A DNA stretch of 53,380 nt from Eubacteriales bacterium (GTDB lineage: Bacteria > Bacillota > Clostridia > Lachnospirales > Lachnospiraceae). Positions 23,880-33,292 of the stretch are shown one piece after another. The notes below the pieces were generated by a model. That model searched no databases and was not told where the DNA came from. It saw only the letters and a program-made list of their open reading frames with translations. A program made the translations under genes and the position numbers. How positions within the stretch are numbered: position 1 is the stretch's first letter; the number at the start of each line of letters is the position of its first letter. The stretch covers positions 1 to 53,380 of the forward strand of contig JAUNPU010000024.1 of assembly GCA_030536555.1 (NCBI GenBank). Direction: 5' to 3'.

Positions 23880-25340
23880 ATGAGTGAGCGCAACCTGACT
23901 CTGCTGACCGATCTCTATGAACTGACCATGATGCAGGGCTACTTCAAAGAAAAAGATGCCAACGAAACTGTCATCTTCGATGCCTTTTACCGCAACAATC
24001 CCATGAACGGCGGCTACGCGATCTGTGCCGGGCTGGATCAGGCCATTGATTACATCAAGAATCTTCATTTTGATGAGGATGATATCGACTACTTACGCAC
24101 CACCGGGCTTTTTGAGGAGGATTTCCTGGATTACCTTCGGAACTTCCACTTCTCCGGCGATATTTACGCCATTCCGGAGGGCACCGTGGTCTTCCCGCGG
24201 GAGCCGCTTGTGAAGGTCATCGCACCGATCATGGAGGCACAGCTGGTTGAGACCGCGCTTCTCAATATCATCAACCACCAGTCTCTGATTGCTACCAAGG
24301 CTGCCCGGGTGGTCTACGCTGCCAAGGGCGACGGAGTCATGGAGTTCGGTCTGCGCCGGGCTCAGGGTCCGGATGCCGGCATCTACGGCGCCCGCGCTGC
24401 CATGATCGCCGGATGTATCGGCACCTCCAATGTGCTCTGCGGCAAGATGTTCGATGTTCCGGTCAAGGGCACCCATGCCCACAGCTGGATCATGAGCTTC
24501 CCGGATGAGCTGACTGCCTTCCGCACCTACGCAAAGCTGTATCCCACCGCCTGCATCCTGCTGGTGGATACCTATGACACCTTGAATTCCGGTATTCCCA
24601 ATGCAATCAAGGTATTTCAGGAGATGAAGGAGGCGGGTATTCCGCTGACCTTCTACGGCATCCGCTTAGACAGCGGCGACCTGGCTTACCTGTCCAAGAA
24701 GGCGAAGAAGATGTTGGACGAGGCCGGATTCCCGGATGCCATCATTTCCGCCTCCAACGACCTGGACGAGACTCTAATCAGCTCCTTAAAGCTTCAGGGC
24801 GCTACCATCAACTCCTGGGGCGTGGGCACCAACCTGATCACCTCCAAGGACTGCCCGTCCTTCGGCGGCGTGTACAAGCTGGCTGCTGTGCTGGACAAGA
24901 ACACCGGGAAGTTCACCCCGAAGATCAAGCTCTCCGAGAATGCAGAGAAGATCACCAACCCGGGCAACAAGACCATCCAGCGTATCTACGACAAGAATAC
25001 CGGCAAGATCATCGCAGATCTGATCTGCCTGGTGGATGAGAAGTACGACTCCTCCAAGTCCCTGCTGCTCTTCGACCCGATTGAGACCTGGAAGAAGACA
25101 CACCTGGCTCCGGGCAGCTACACCATGCGGGAGCTGATGGTTCCCGTGTTCCAGGGCGGCAAGTGTGTCTACGAGACTCCGAAGGTTATGGACATCCGTG
25201 ACTACTGCAAGCAGGAAATGGCGACTCTGTGGGAAGAGTCCCTTCGTCTGGAATTCCCGCACCGGGTTCACGTGGATCTGTCCAACGAGCTGTGGCACAT
25301 GAAGAACCAGCTTTTAGACAGCTATCACTACAACCGCTGA
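23880..25340 (+). CDS. pncB: Nicotinate phosphoribosyltransferase
   Basis: This 486-aa enzyme converts nicotinate and PRPP to nicotinate mononucleotide, the first step of niacin salvage to NAD. Signatures include LLTDLYELTMMQGY at the N-terminus, EFGLRRAQGPDAG, GTHAHSW with the phosphorylatable histidine, and YGIRLDSGDLAYLSKKAK for PRPP binding. AAGGAG precedes the ATG. It stands alone, transcribed divergently from ileS with repeat element A between them, and ends at a strong terminator. Length and motifs are complete. Confidence 0.97.
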   Translation: MSERNLTLLTDLYELTMMQGYFKEKDANETVIFDAFYRNNPMNGGYAICAGLDQAIDYIKNLHFDEDDIDYLRTTGLFEEDFLDYLRNFHFSGDIYAIPEGTVVFPREPLVKVIAPIMEAQLVETALLNIINHQSLIATKAARVVYAAKGDGVMEFGLRRAQGPDAGIYGARAAMIAGCIGTSNVLCGKMFDVPVKGTHAHSWIMSFPDELTAFRTYAKLYPTACILLVDTYDTLNSGIPNAIKVFQEMKEAGIPLTFYGIRLDSGDLAYLSKKAKKMLDEAGFPDAIISASNDLDETLISSLKLQGATINSWGVGTNLITSKDCPSFGGVYKLAAVLDKNTGKFTPKIKLSENAEKITNPGNKTIQRIYDKNTGKIIADLICLVDEKYDSSKSLLLFDPIETWKKTHLAPGSYTMRELMVPVFQGGKCVYETPKVMDIRDYCKQEMATLWEESLRLEFPHRVHVDLSNELWHMKNQLLDSYHYNR

Positions 25341-25377
25341 TCCGCACCACCTTTTGTACACCTTCCATAACAATAAG

Positions 25378-25420
25378 AAGAGAGCGCTCTGTCACAGGCT
25401 TCCCGGCAGAGCGCTCTCTT
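25378..25420 (+). terminator. pncB terminator
   Basis: Perfect 14-bp stem AAGAGAGCGCTCTG (25378-25391) / CAGAGCGCTCTCTT (25407-25420), loop of 15, 37 bp after the pncB stop. Confidence 0.85.
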
Positions 25421-25637
25421 CCCTTCTGTTCATTTTTTATTTACAATTCATCCACAGAATCTATACATTTGCGCTAAACTTCCTTCACAATTCCCCAATA
25501 TAATGAAATCATCAAAAGAAAAGCTGCTATTTACTATTTTGATAAAATTTTTTTCATAATCGCCTGCAGTTTCCATCCGGAAGCTGCAGGCTCCTCCCTT
25601 TTTCAGGGGCTTTTTTTATTTCCGGCATTTCCAGCCT
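25421..25637. other. Intergenic stretch with a second hairpin
   Basis: No convincing gene is present. The first part is AT-rich. At 25562-25591 GCCTGCAG and CTGCAGGC flank a TTCC/GGAA inner stem, followed on the plus strand by TCCTCCCTTTTT and a further run of seven T. It is a backup terminator for pncB, or ends the converging EamA gene. Confidence 0.5.
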
Positions 25638-26501
25638 TCATGCTGCCGCCTGCTTCTTCTGATATAAGAACATCCACACACCCATTCCGCAGATCACCCC
25701 GTAGCCCAGCCAGCTGAACGCATCCGGCATCTGACCGAACAGGAAGAATCCCAGCACAGCGGAAAATACAATCTGAGAATAATCGAACACGGAGATTTCT
25801 CTCGCCGGTGCGTAGCAGTACGCCGCCGTGATTCCGAACTGTCCTCCCGTCGCCGCCAGCCCTGCCAGCAGAAGGCAGCACAGCTGCTGCCACGTCATGG
25901 GCGTGTAGGAAAACAGCAGCACCGGAAACAGCACCGCCACGGAGAAGCCGGAGAAAAAGCAGACGATAAACGGTCCCTTCTCTCCCCGTGTTCCCAGAAG
26001 CCGCACAAAGGTGTAGGCGATTCCGGCACACAGCCCGCCCGCAATTCCCACCAGAGCCGGCAGGCGGGAAATGTCAAAGCCCGTAGGCTTGATGATCAGC
26101 AGGCTTCCCAGAAATGCTCCGGTCACGGCAATCGCCTGCTTCACCGTCACCCGCTCCTTTAAGATCAGACAGCTGAACAGAATGGCAAAGAACGGGGACA
26201 TCTTGTTGAGCATGGACGCGTCTGCCAGCACCAGATGATCCACCGCGTAGAAGTTTCCCAGGATGCCGATGGTTCCGAATGCGGAGCGTCCCACCAGGTA
26301 CAGCAGATTCTTCCGGTCGCCGGAGAACCCCACATGGTCCTTCCTCATAATCGCCAGAGCGAAGAAAAATGCCACCAGATTCCGGAAAAAGCTCTTCTGC
26401 ATGGAGGGCACATCCCCCGCCAGCCTGACAAACACGTTCATCAGAGCAAAGCAAAATGCGGACGCGATAATACACAGGATTCCTTTATATTTTTGATTCA
26501 T
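25638..26501 (-). CDS. EamA/DMT-family transporter
   Basis: This 287-aa integral membrane protein has ten predicted hydrophobic segments arranged as two EamA halves (first half ending near LLIIKPTGFD; second beginning LPALVGIAGGLCAGIAY). Drug/metabolite transporters of this group export metabolites such as amino acids or purines; the substrate cannot be told from sequence. The GGAAAGGAGAATGAG ribosome-binding site fixes the ATG. It is a single gene, divergent from glgC and convergent with pncB, with no functional link visible to either. Confidence 0.9.
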   Translation of the reverse strand: MNQKYKGILCIIASAFCFALMNVFVRLAGDVPSMQKSFFRNLVAFFFALAIMRKDHVGFSGDRKNLLYLVGRSAFGTIGILGNFYAVDHLVLADASMLNKMSPFFAILFSCLILKERVTVKQAIAVTGAFLGSLLIIKPTGFDISRLPALVGIAGGLCAGIAYTFVRLLGTRGEKGPFIVCFFSGFSVAVLFPVLLFSYTPMTWQQLCCLLLAGLAATGGQFGITAAYCYAPAREISVFDYSQIVFSAVLGFFLFGQMPDAFSWLGYGVICGMGVWMFLYQKKQAAA

Positions 26502-26612
26502 AATCTCATTCTCCTTTCCGCCTTAAGCGGCACATGTTCTCAACGTTGTTCATTATAACTGATTTTCGTCAAAAAGCACAATATTTTTTTGATTTTTTTA
26601 CACAAATGAACC

Positions 26613-26641
26613 TGTTTTTTTTCATTATTTTATAGTATAAT
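26613..26641 (+). promoter_or_regulatory. glgCD promoter
   Basis: TATAAT at 26636-26641 with a weak TGTTTT -35 at 26613-26618 (17-nt spacing) in a very AT-rich stretch. The -10 is 44 bp before the glgC ATG, which has GGGAGGT upstream. Confidence 0.6.
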
Positions 26642-26685
26642 TAATCAATGAGTATTCATAAAACATCTATGGGAGGTAACTGAAA

Positions 26686-27894
26686 ATGGCAAAAGAAATG
26701 ATTGCTATGCTTCTTGCAGGCGGACAGGGTTCTCGTCTTTATGCACTGACTCAGAAGCTGGCAAAACCAGCAGTACCATTTGGCGGCAAGTATCGTATTA
26801 TCGATTTCCCGCTTTCCAACTGCGTAAATTCCGGAATTGACACGGTGGGTATCCTGACCCAGTACCAGCCTCTGGTACTGAACGAATATATTGGCAACGG
26901 CCAGCCCTGGGACTTAGACCGTCTGCACGGCGGCGTACATGTACTTCCGCCTTATCAGCAGGCATCCGGCTCCGACTGGTACAAGGGCACTGCCAACGCG
27001 ATTTACCAGAACATTTCCTTTATTGAGCGCTACAATCCACAGTATGTGATTATTCTGTCCGGTGACCAGATCTGTAAACAGGACTACAGCGATTTCCTGC
27101 GTTTCCATAAGGAGAAAGGCGCAGAGTTCAGCGTAGCGGTTATGGAGGTTCCGTGGGACGAGGCATCCCGCTTCGGCCTGATGGTTGCTGATGACAACGA
27201 CAAGATCACCGAGTTCCAGGAGAAGCCGAAGAACCCGAAGTCCAACCTGGCTTCCATGGGTATCTACATCTTCAACTGGGATATTCTGAAGAAGTATCTG
27301 ATCGAGGATGAGGCTGATCCGGAGTCTGAGAACGACTTTGGCAACAACATCATCCCGAACCTGCTTCGCGATGGCCGCAACATGTACGCTTATCATTTTG
27401 ACGGCTACTGGAAGGATGTAGGAACCATCCCGTCCTTATGGGAAGCCAACATGGAGGTTCTGGATCCGGAGCACAGCGGCATCAACCTGTTCGATGAGAA
27501 CTGGAAGATCTACAGCCGCAACAGCGGTATGACCGGTCACAAGATCAGCGAAGGTGCAGTTGTGGAGGATTCCATGATCACCGACGGCTGCCGTGTTGCC
27601 GGCACTGTTAAGCACTCCATCCTGTACGCAGGTGTGAAAGTAGAGCCGGGCGCAGTCATCGAAGATGCTGTTGTCATGGGCGGCACCGTAGTCAAGGCCG
27701 GCGCACAGCTGAAGCACTGTATCGTGGCAGAGAATGTCGTGATCGGTGAGAATGCTGTAGTAGGCGCTATGCCGACCGAGGAGAACAAGGGCGTTGCTAC
27801 CATTGGTTCCGGCGTCTATGTAGGCGAGGGTGCCAAGATCGGCCCCAACGCAATGGTCAGCGAAAATGTAAAGGATGGTGAAGAACAATGGTAA
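26686..27894 (+). CDS. glgC: Glucose-1-phosphate adenylyltransferase catalytic subunit
   Basis: This 402-aa protein makes ADP-glucose for glycogen synthesis. The nucleotidyltransferase N-terminus has [38 protein letters not shown]; the middle has [14 protein letters not shown] and the substrate-binding [10 protein letters not shown]; the C-terminus is a left-handed beta-helix of hexapeptide repeats (from about residue 290). All catalytic and sugar-binding segments are intact. It overlaps glgD by 7 bp, forming the GlgC-GlgD pair usual in Firmicutes. Synthesis genes here face away from the debranching enzyme. Confidence 0.97.
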   Translation: MAKEMIAMLLAGGQGSRLYALTQKLAKPAVPFGGKYRIIDFPLSNCVNSGIDTVGILTQYQPLVLNEYIGNGQPWDLDRLHGGVHVLPPYQQASGSDWYKGTANAIYQNISFIERYNPQYVIILSGDQICKQDYSDFLRFHKEKGAEFSVAVMEVPWDEASRFGLMVADDNDKITEFQEKPKNPKSNLASMGIYIFNWDILKKYLIEDEADPESENDFGNNIIPNLLRDGRNMYAYHFDGYWKDVGTIPSLWEANMEVLDPEHSGINLFDENWKIYSRNSGMTGHKISEGAVVEDSMITDGCRVAGTVKHSILYAGVKVEPGAVIEDAVVMGGTVVKAGAQLKHCIVAENVVIGENAVVGAMPTEENKGVATIGSGVYVGEGAKIGPNAMVSENVKDGEEQW

Positions 27895-29033
27895 ATTCCA
27901 ACGCAAACGCACTGGGCATCATTTTCCCAAACAGTTATGACACTCTGGTACCGGAGCTGGTAACCGAACGCCTGATGGCTTCCATTCCATTTGCAAGCCG
28001 TTATCGCCTGATTGACTTTATGCTGTCCAGCATGGTCAACTGCGGCATTGATAATATTTCGATTCTGGTTCGTAAGAACTATCACTCCCTGATGGACCAC
28101 TTAGGTGCCGGACGTGAGTGGGATCTGGTCCGCAAGAAAGGCGGCCTGAACATCGTTCCTCCGTTTGCAGAGAAGGATGTCAAGGTTTACAATGGTCGTG
28201 TAGACGCACTTGCCAGCATCTTAAGCTTCCTGCGCGAGCAGAAAGAGAAGTATGTGGTTCTCGCTGATACCAACCTGGCAGTGAACTTCGACTTCAACGC
28301 ACTGATTGCTGCTCATGTCGAGAGCGGTGCAGATGTGACCGTAGCTTACAAGGAAGAGCCGATTCCGGAAGCTCCTCTGAAAGCAAGAAAAGAGAACAAC
28401 GTCAACCTCTACTACACCCTGGACTTAGAGGACGGACGCGTGAAGAAGATCCGCATCAACTCCAAGAAGACCGGCGTGCAGAACGTATCCATGAACATTT
28501 ATGTGGTTGACCGTGAGCGCCTGATCGACATGGTCGGTGTGGCATTCTCCAACGGCTATCCGTACTTCGAGCGGGATATCCTGGTTCCGCAGTTAGACAA
28601 GCTGAACGTGCGCGGCTTCCGCTTCGACGGCTATGTGGCTCACATCGACAGCATCAAGAGCTACTTCGATGAGAACATGAAGATGTTAGATGACGCCAAC
28701 GTAGATGCACTGTTTGGTGCGAATCCGGTTTACACCAAGATCCGTGATGACAACCCGACCCGCTACATTCCGGGCGCAAAGGTTACGAACATCATGGCAG
28801 CTGACGGCTGTGTGATCGAGGGTGAGGTTGAGGACAGCATCCTGTTCCGTGGCGTTAAGATCGCCAAGGGCGCGAAGGTTAAGAACTGCGTGCTGATGCA
28901 GGGCACGGTTGTTGAGGCCGGTGCTGACATGGAGTACATCATCACCGACAAGAACGTGACCATCACCGCCGACAAGGAACTGAAAGGCAGCGATTCCTTC
29001 CCGTTCTACATTTCCAAGTATAAAACTGTTTAA
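27888..29033 (+). CDS. glgD: ADP-glucose pyrophosphorylase regulatory subunit GlgD
   Basis: This 381-aa GlgC paralogue lacks the GGxGxRL catalytic loop: the N-terminus reads [49 protein letters not shown]. GlgD stimulates GlgC in Firmicutes, forming a hetero-oligomer, and has little activity alone. The C-terminal hexapeptide helix is retained ([27 protein letters not shown]). It is translationally coupled to glgC and ends before a 17-bp terminator. Confidence 0.95.
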   Translation: MVNSNANALGIIFPNSYDTLVPELVTERLMASIPFASRYRLIDFMLSSMVNCGIDNISILVRKNYHSLMDHLGAGREWDLVRKKGGLNIVPPFAEKDVKVYNGRVDALASILSFLREQKEKYVVLADTNLAVNFDFNALIAAHVESGADVTVAYKEEPIPEAPLKARKENNVNLYYTLDLEDGRVKKIRINSKKTGVQNVSMNIYVVDRERLIDMVGVAFSNGYPYFERDILVPQLDKLNVRGFRFDGYVAHIDSIKSYFDENMKMLDDANVDALFGANPVYTKIRDDNPTRYIPGAKVTNIMAADGCVIEGEVEDSILFRGVKIAKGAKVKNCVLMQGTVVEAGADMEYIITDKNVTITADKELKGSDSFPFYISKYKTV

Positions 29034-29043
29034 GTCATAACAT

Positions 29044-29085
29044 AAGAAGTCCCGCAGCGAATCCATCGTCGCTGCGGGACTTCTT
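29044..29085. terminator. Bidirectional terminator between glgD and glgX
   Basis: Perfect 17-bp stem AAGAAGTCCCGCAGCGA (29044-29060) / TCGCTGCGGGACTTCTT (29069-29085), loop of 8, between convergent genes. Confidence 0.92.
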
Positions 29086-29118
29086 GCTTTTGAGCGTCAG
29101 CGTTCTCTCATCTTCTTC

Positions 29119-31251
29119 CTAATATGGCTTTACAGAGAATACTGCCACGGATCTTGGACGCAGGGTATAGTTTCCGTCGATGCGGATCTCCTGTCCAGCC
29201 GGATAGCAGAATCTTCCGTTCTGATCTCCGTAGGTATCCACATACAGATACCAGAAGCCTGCCCTCTGAAGTCTGGGAAGGGTGATGTTCACCGGCTCCC
29301 AGAAAGTATTTACCGACAGGTAGACAATGTCATCTCTGCCCTTCTTCCGGTCATATCCGGCAAAGCTTACGGAAATGGTCCGGGCATCCTTGTCAATATC
29401 CATCTTCTCTGCATTTACATCATGGGTATGGAGTGCTTCCATACCGCAGACCGCATCCGGCAGCTTCTCCCGGATGATCCGGTGATCCATACGGAAGGCG
29501 ATCATGTACTTGAAGAACTCGAACAGCTCCCGGTTCTTCTCCAGCAGTCTCCAGTCCAGCCAGGAGATCTCATTGTCCTGGCAGTAGCAGTTGTTGTTGC
29601 CGAACTGGGTGTTGCCGAACTCGTCTCCCGCCAGGAACATGGGGGTGCCGCGGCTGCACATCAGCACCGCGCAGGCGTTGCGGATCATGCGGCGGCGCAG
29701 AGCCATCACCTCCGGATTGTCAGTCTCACCCTCCCAGCCGCAGTTCCAGCTGCGGTTGTCATTGGCGCCGTCGGTATTGCCCCAGCCATTGGCCTCGTTG
29801 TGCTTGTCGTTGTAGGTGTAGAGATCCTTCATGGTGAACCCGTCGTGGCAGGTCAGGAAGTTGACGCAGGAGTTGTAGCCTGCGTAGTTGTTCTCACCGT
29901 CGGAATAGTATCCGCCATACAGGTCTCCGGAGCCGCTGATGCTCCATGCCGCATTCCAGGCTTCCCAGCAGTCTCCCTTCAGATAACCGCGGATCGCATC
30001 CCGGTACCGACCGTTCCACTCTGCCCAGCGCTTGCTGGCAGGGAATCTTCCCACCTGGTACATGCCGCCTGCATCCCACGCCTCCGCAATCAGCTTGACA
30101 TTGTGGAGAATGGGGTCATAGGCAAGGCTCTTTAACAGCGGCGGGTTGTTCATGGGGGAGCCGTCCTCATTGCGCCCCAGAATACTTGCCAGATCGAACC
30201 TGAATCCGTCTACCCGGTAGTTGACCGTCCAGTAGCGAAGGCACTCCATGATCATCTGCTGCACGATCGGGTGGTTGCAGTTCAAGGTGTTGCCGCAGCC
30301 GCTGAAGTTGTAATAGTTGCCGTCCGGCGTCAGCATATAGTAGACCTTGTTGTCAAAGCCCTTGAAGGAGAAGACTCTTCCGTTCTCGTTGCCCTCTGCC
30401 GTGTGGTTGAATACCACGTCCAGAATGACCTCGATTCCATTCTCATGGAGCTCGTAGATCAGCTCCTTCAGCTCCGTTCCCTCGTGATTGTACTCCCGGG
30501 TGGAAGCGTAGCTGGTGTTGGGCGCAAAGAAGGATACGGTGTTGTAGCCCCAGCACTCCAGCAGCCGCCTTCCATTCACTTCTCTCGCATTGACCGTCTC
30601 ATCGAACTCGAACACCGGCATCAGCTCCACCGCATTGATGCCCAGCTCCTTTAAGTAAGGAATCTTCTCCTTCAGACCGTTGAAGGTACCCTTATGCTCC
30701 ACGCCGGAGGACTCGTGGCGGGTGAAGTTGCGCACGTGCAGCTCATAAATCACCAGATCGCTTAAGGTCCGGTTGGACTGCGGCATATCGCCCCAGTCAA
30801 ATACATCCCGCACCACTCTGGCACGGTAGCTGCCGCTCTTGCTCTCCCCCCACAGCCGCTGACCAGCCACCGCCTTGGCGTAGGGGTCCAAAAGCACCTG
30901 CTTCCGGTCAAAGAGATGTCCCTTCTCCGGCTCATAAGGTCCGTCGATCCGGTATGCGTACTCGAAGTCTTCCACATTCAGCCCGAAGACGATCATGGAA
31001 TACACATCCCCGATCTTATACTCGTCCGGGAACGGCAGGACCGCATAGGGTTCTTCCTCCTCCCGGTGAAACAGCAGCAGTTCACAGGAAGTTCCATACC
31101 GGGTATGCACCGTAAAGTTCACGCTGCCGGAAAGGGCGATTGCACCGTTGGTATCGAACATCCCCGGGCGCACCGGATAACCGGAGATCTCGCCCATGGG
31201 CGTCACCTGCGTCGGCAGGCTCAGCATCTCTTTGTGTGTATATAGTCTCAC
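29119..31251 (-). CDS. glgX: Glycogen debranching enzyme (isoamylase/GlgX type)
   Basis: This 710-aa GH13 enzyme hydrolyses alpha-1,6 branches. It has an N-terminal CBM48/isoamylase N domain (GAIALSGSVNFTVHTRYGTSCELLLF to EYAYRIDGPYEP), a TIM barrel with VILDVVFNHTAEG, VDGFRFDLASILG carrying the nucleophile Asp, LIAEAWDAGGMYQ carrying the acid Glu and LTCHDGFTM, and a C-terminal beta domain. Such enzymes trim phosphorylase-limit glycogen, complementing GlgP. It converges on glgCD and is preceded by the GGGtGRT operon's terminator. Confidence 0.94.
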   Translation of the reverse strand: MRLYTHKEMLSLPTQVTPMGEISGYPVRPGMFDTNGAIALSGSVNFTVHTRYGTSCELLLFHREEEEPYAVLPFPDEYKIGDVYSMIVFGLNVEDFEYAYRIDGPYEPEKGHLFDRKQVLLDPYAKAVAGQRLWGESKSGSYRARVVRDVFDWGDMPQSNRTLSDLVIYELHVRNFTRHESSGVEHKGTFNGLKEKIPYLKELGINAVELMPVFEFDETVNAREVNGRRLLECWGYNTVSFFAPNTSYASTREYNHEGTELKELIYELHENGIEVILDVVFNHTAEGNENGRVFSFKGFDNKVYYMLTPDGNYYNFSGCGNTLNCNHPIVQQMIMECLRYWTVNYRVDGFRFDLASILGRNEDGSPMNNPPLLKSLAYDPILHNVKLIAEAWDAGGMYQVGRFPASKRWAEWNGRYRDAIRGYLKGDCWEAWNAAWSISGSGDLYGGYYSDGENNYAGYNSCVNFLTCHDGFTMKDLYTYNDKHNEANGWGNTDGANDNRSWNCGWEGETDNPEVMALRRRMIRNACAVLMCSRGTPMFLAGDEFGNTQFGNNNCYCQDNEISWLDWRLLEKNRELFEFFKYMIAFRMDHRIIREKLPDAVCGMEALHTHDVNAEKMDIDKDARTISVSFAGYDRKKGRDDIVYLSVNTFWEPVNITLPRLQRAGFWYLYVDTYGDQNGRFCYPAGQEIRIDGNYTLRPRSVAVFSVKPY

Positions 31252-31280
31252 AATGATCCCCTCTTATGTACGGCAACAAA

Positions 31281-31305
31281 AGCAGGGCTTCTCACAAGTC
31301 CTGCT
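31281..31305 (-). terminator. Terminator of the GGGtGRT operon
   Basis: AGCAGGGCTT (31281-31290) pairs with AAGTCCTGCT (31296-31305) with one wobble. On the minus strand the stem is followed by TTTGTTG. It is 42 bp after the GGGtGRT gene. Confidence 0.75.
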
Positions 31306-31346
31306 TCTGTTGAATATCGTGTTAAGTTTCTGTAGTGCAGAAACGA

Positions 31347-32357
31347 TTAGAATCTGCCCTCTTTTGCTGCTTCCTCGATGGAAACTGCAACTGCAACGGT
31401 CATACCAACCATCGGGTTGTTACCTGCACCGATCAGACCCATCATCTCTACGTGAGCCGGAACGGAGGAAGAACCTGCGAACTGTGCATCGGAATGCATA
31501 CGGCCCAGAGTATCGGTCATACCATAGGAAGCCGGACCTGCTGCCATGTTATCCGGATGCAGGGTACGTCCGGTACCGCCGCCGGAAGCTACGGAGAAGT
31601 ACTTCTTGCCTGCCTCTAAGCGCTCCTTCTTGTAGGTACCAGCTACCGGATGCTGGAAGCGGGTCGGGTTGGTGGAGTTACCGGTGATGGATACGTCAAC
31701 GTTCTCCTTCCACATGATAGCAACACCTTCCGGAACGCTGTTAGCGCCGTAGCAGTTAACTTTTGCACGAAGGCCCTCGGAGTATGCTTTCTTGTATACT
31801 TCCTTAACCTCGTTGGTGTACGGATCGTACTCGGTCTCTACGAAGGTAAAGCCGTTGATACGTGCGATGATCTGTGCAGCGTCCTTGCCCAGACCGTTTA
31901 AGATAACGCGCAGAGGTTTCTGACGAACCTTGTTTGCCTTCTCTGCGATACCGATAGCACCCTCAGCTGCTGCGAAGGACTCGTGACCAGCCAGGAATGC
32001 GAAGCACTCGGTCTCTTCCTCTAACAGCATCTTACCCAGGTTACCATGACCTAAGCCTACCTTACGGGTATCAGCAACGGAACCCGGGATACAGAAAGCC
32101 TGTAAGCCCTCGCCGATAGCAGCAGCAGCCTCAGAAGCTTTTCTGCAGCCTTTCTTGATTGCGATTGCAGCACCAACGGTGTATGCCCACTTTGCGTTCT
32201 CGAAGCAGATTGGCTGAATGCCCTCTACCATCTTGTATACATCAAGGCCGGCATCCTTGGTGATCTGTGCAGCTTCCTCAATGGAAGCAATGCCATAGCT
32301 GTTTAAAACTGCATCAATCTGTTTGATACGTCTCTCATATGATTCAAATAATGCCAT
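31347..32357 (-). CDS. GGGtGRT family protein
   Basis: This 336-aa protein of the uncharacterised family is named after its motif, seen here as SGGGTGRTLHPD. It is soluble, with no membrane segment, and has other strongly conserved-looking blocks (VEGIQPICFENAKWAYTVGAA, GLGHGNLGKMLLEEETECFAFLAGHESFAAAEGA, VSITGNSTNPTRFQHPVAG). It is 24 bp downstream of an Fe-S scaffold-like gene, a pairing I recall as common in anaerobic Firmicutes. A role in Fe-S or redox metabolism is inferred from that neighbour; the reaction is unknown. A single internal Asn-Cys-Tyr and other scattered Cys could bind a cofactor. Confidence 0.9.
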   Translation of the reverse strand: MALFESYERRIKQIDAVLNSYGIASIEEAAQITKDAGLDVYKMVEGIQPICFENAKWAYTVGAAIAIKKGCRKASEAAAAIGEGLQAFCIPGSVADTRKVGLGHGNLGKMLLEEETECFAFLAGHESFAAAEGAIGIAEKANKVRQKPLRVILNGLGKDAAQIIARINGFTFVETEYDPYTNEVKEVYKKAYSEGLRAKVNCYGANSVPEGVAIMWKENVDVSITGNSTNPTRFQHPVAGTYKKERLEAGKKYFSVASGGGTGRTLHPDNMAAGPASYGMTDTLGRMHSDAQFAGSSSVPAHVEMMGLIGAGNNPMVGMTVAVAVSIEEAAKEGRF

Positions 32358-32381
32358 GATATGTAGTCCTCCTGATTTTTC

Positions 32382-33074
32382 TTATTCCTGACGCGGGTCA
32401 ATGATCTTCACTGCATCTGCAACACGGCCGTACTGACCTTTTGCTTTCTCCCATGCGGTGGTCGGGTCATCACCCTTCTTGATGAAGTCAGTCATCTTGC
32501 CAAGGCTTACGAACTGATAACCGATGATCTGGTCGTCTGCATCCAGAGCGATGCCGGTAACGTAACCCTCTGCCATCTCCAGGTAACGAGGACCTTTTTT
32601 CAGAGTACCGTACATGGTACCAACCTGGGAGCGGAGACCTTTTCCTAAATCCTCCAGACCTGCGCCGATCGGAAGTCCGTCCTCAGAGAATGCACTCTGG
32701 GTTCTGCCGTATGCGATCTGTAAGAATAACTCTCTCATGGCAGTGTTGATAGCATCACATACCAGGTCGGTGTTCAGAGCTTCCAGAACGGTCAGGCCCG
32801 GAAGAATCTCAGATGCCATAGCTGCGGAGTGGGTCATACCGGAGCATCCGATGGTCTCTACCAGTGCCTCCTGAATAATACCCTCTTTTACGTTCAGAGT
32901 CAGCTTACATGCACCCTGCTGCGGAGCACACCAGCCAATACCGTGGGTCAAACCGGAGATATCGGAAACCTGTTTGGACTGTACCCATTTTGCTTCTTCC
33001 GGAATTGGAGCAGCGCCATGATGAACGCCCTGTGCTACTGTGCACATTTTTTCTACTTCATGTGAATAAATCAT
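32382..33074 (-). CDS. NifU-like iron-sulfur cluster assembly scaffold protein
   Basis: This 230-aa protein resembles the IscU/NifU-type scaffold group that accompanies GGGtGRT proteins. Potential ligands are in IGWCAPQQGACKLTL and ETIGCSGMTHSAAMA; the latter Gly-Cys-Ser-Gly pattern resembles the IscU/SufU cluster site. The N-terminus is MIYSHEVEKMCTVAQGVHHGAAPIP. The ATG at 33074 is chosen because AAAGGAGTT lies just upstream; the longer frame starting further back lacks one. It is the first gene of a two-gene operon. Confidence 0.85.
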   Translation of the reverse strand: MIYSHEVEKMCTVAQGVHHGAAPIPEEAKWVQSKQVSDISGLTHGIGWCAPQQGACKLTLNVKEGIIQEALVETIGCSGMTHSAAMASEILPGLTVLEALNTDLVCDAINTAMRELFLQIAYGRTQSAFSEDGLPIGAGLEDLGKGLRSQVGTMYGTLKKGPRYLEMAEGYVTGIALDADDQIIGYQFVSLGKMTDFIKKGDDPTTAWEKAKGQYGRVADAVKIIDPRQE

Positions 33075-33214
33075 GTTAAAACTCCTTTCAACTATGTTAA
33101 TGTCCTGAAGTATGAGTCTTAACAACCCGGAGGGGATTGTTAATTTTATCACACCATACTTGATTGTATTGTCTCATAAAATCCCCGATTCGTCCAGTGG
33201 TTTTTGCAAAAATA

Positions 33215-33243
33215 TTGACAAAATCCCCCGCTGACGTTAGCAT
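33215..33243 (+). promoter_or_regulatory. Promoter of the MATE-GNAT operon
   Basis: TTGACA (33215-33220), 17 nt, TAGCAT (33238-33243): perfect -35, moderate -10, about 50 bp before the MATE start. Confidence 0.6.
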
Positions 33244-33292
33244 AGAACATGCGTATTGATTTGCACGTAATTTATGTAAAGGAGTTATTCCC

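Noticed and set aside
25441..25600. A possible small RNA between pncB and the EamA gene
   Set aside because: TATAAT at 25499-25504 has no acceptable -35. The downstream hairpin is explained as a terminator.
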